Shown one piece after another: positions 63,940-64,000 of a stretch of 64,000 nucleotides of DNA. The position numbers and the translations under genes were made by a program. Position 1 is the first letter of the stretch. Every line of letters begins with the position of its first letter. This DNA is from Halodesulfovibrio sp. (GTDB lineage Bacteria > Desulfobacterota > Desulfovibrionia > Desulfovibrionales > Desulfovibrionaceae): contig NZ_JAOARI010000032.1 of NCBI RefSeq assembly GCF_025210605.1, positions 150,595-214,594 of the forward strand, in the 5' to 3' direction. The notes beneath the pieces are model-generated. The model had not been told where the DNA came from and did no database searches. It worked only from the letters and a program-made list of their open reading frames with translations.

Positions 63940-64000
63940 GCTCTCTCTCCTATGCTGAAGCTGCGAACCGCCCCGCGTAAATGTTCATTCCTGAATGAAA

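Noticed and set aside
1..64000. CRISPR arrays, tRNA or rRNA genes, and a phage attachment site
   Set aside because: I found no regularly spaced repeats, no cloverleaf-like or rRNA sequence, and no direct repeat flanking the prophage region by reading; a dedicated search could still find a degenerate attachment site.

Overview
The window reads as a chromosomal segment of a diderm (Gram-negative) bacterium. It carries RND efflux with an outer-membrane channel, many lipoproteins with clear lipoboxes, an MSHA-type pilus locus with a secretin, a type I secretion system and a periplasmic alpha-2-macroglobulin/PbpC pair. Moderately AT-rich DNA, ferredoxin- and rubrerythrin-type proteins and an apparent selenoprotein suggest a marine anaerobic Desulfovibrio/Halodesulfovibrio-like organism. 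That placement is an inference from gene content; there is no rRNA or tRNA here to settle it.

Layout. 1-9.2 kb: a partial Cys-rich lipoprotein, an MBL-fold hydrolase, a 1000-aa repeat lipoprotein, a DUF3303-like protein and an EamA transporter. 9.2-17.0 kb: a minus-strand metal-efflux operon transcribed TolC-type channel, YHS metal-binding protein, CusB-like adaptor, CusA-like pump. 17.5-21.5 kb: a low-complexity secreted protein, a TPR lipoprotein, and an ECF sigma / membrane-anchored CBM48-type anti-sigma / secreted-protein operon with overlapping genes. 21.7-25.7 kb: a rubrerythrin-like protein, a second Cys-rich lipoprotein (paralogue of the one at the left edge) and an ABM-domain monooxygenase. 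25.8-41.1 kb: a complete-looking MSHA-type pilus locus on the minus strand in the order I-J-K-L-M-E-G-pilin-pilin-C-D-(O+P+Q), ending in one 1239-aa fusion protein. 41.4-51.0 kb (plus strand): EFR1-type flavodoxin/ferredoxin, alpha-2-macroglobulin, PbpC, an APC-like permease and a rhodanese with an in-frame TGA. 51.5-57.1 kb: an RTX protein with its ABC exporter and HlyD adaptor. 57.1-64.0 kb: a damaged prophage edge (IS3-family element, truncated terminase, holin-like gene, HTH proteins) with a two-gene membrane-protein cassette in the opposite orientation.

The strongest unusual signals are: (1) the rhodanese at 50631-51023, whose second active-site Cys of a CxCPNE-type loop is encoded by TGA, followed directly by a hairpin with the hallmarks of a bacterial SECIS; (2) the single polypeptide joining MshO-like, CFI-box, MshP-like and MshQ-like parts; (3) the uncharacterised two-gene cassette in the prophage; (4) the TerL gene that has lost its Walker B segment and its 3' end at an IS without target duplication; and (5) the duplicated Cys-rich lipoproteins with a conserved upstream block.
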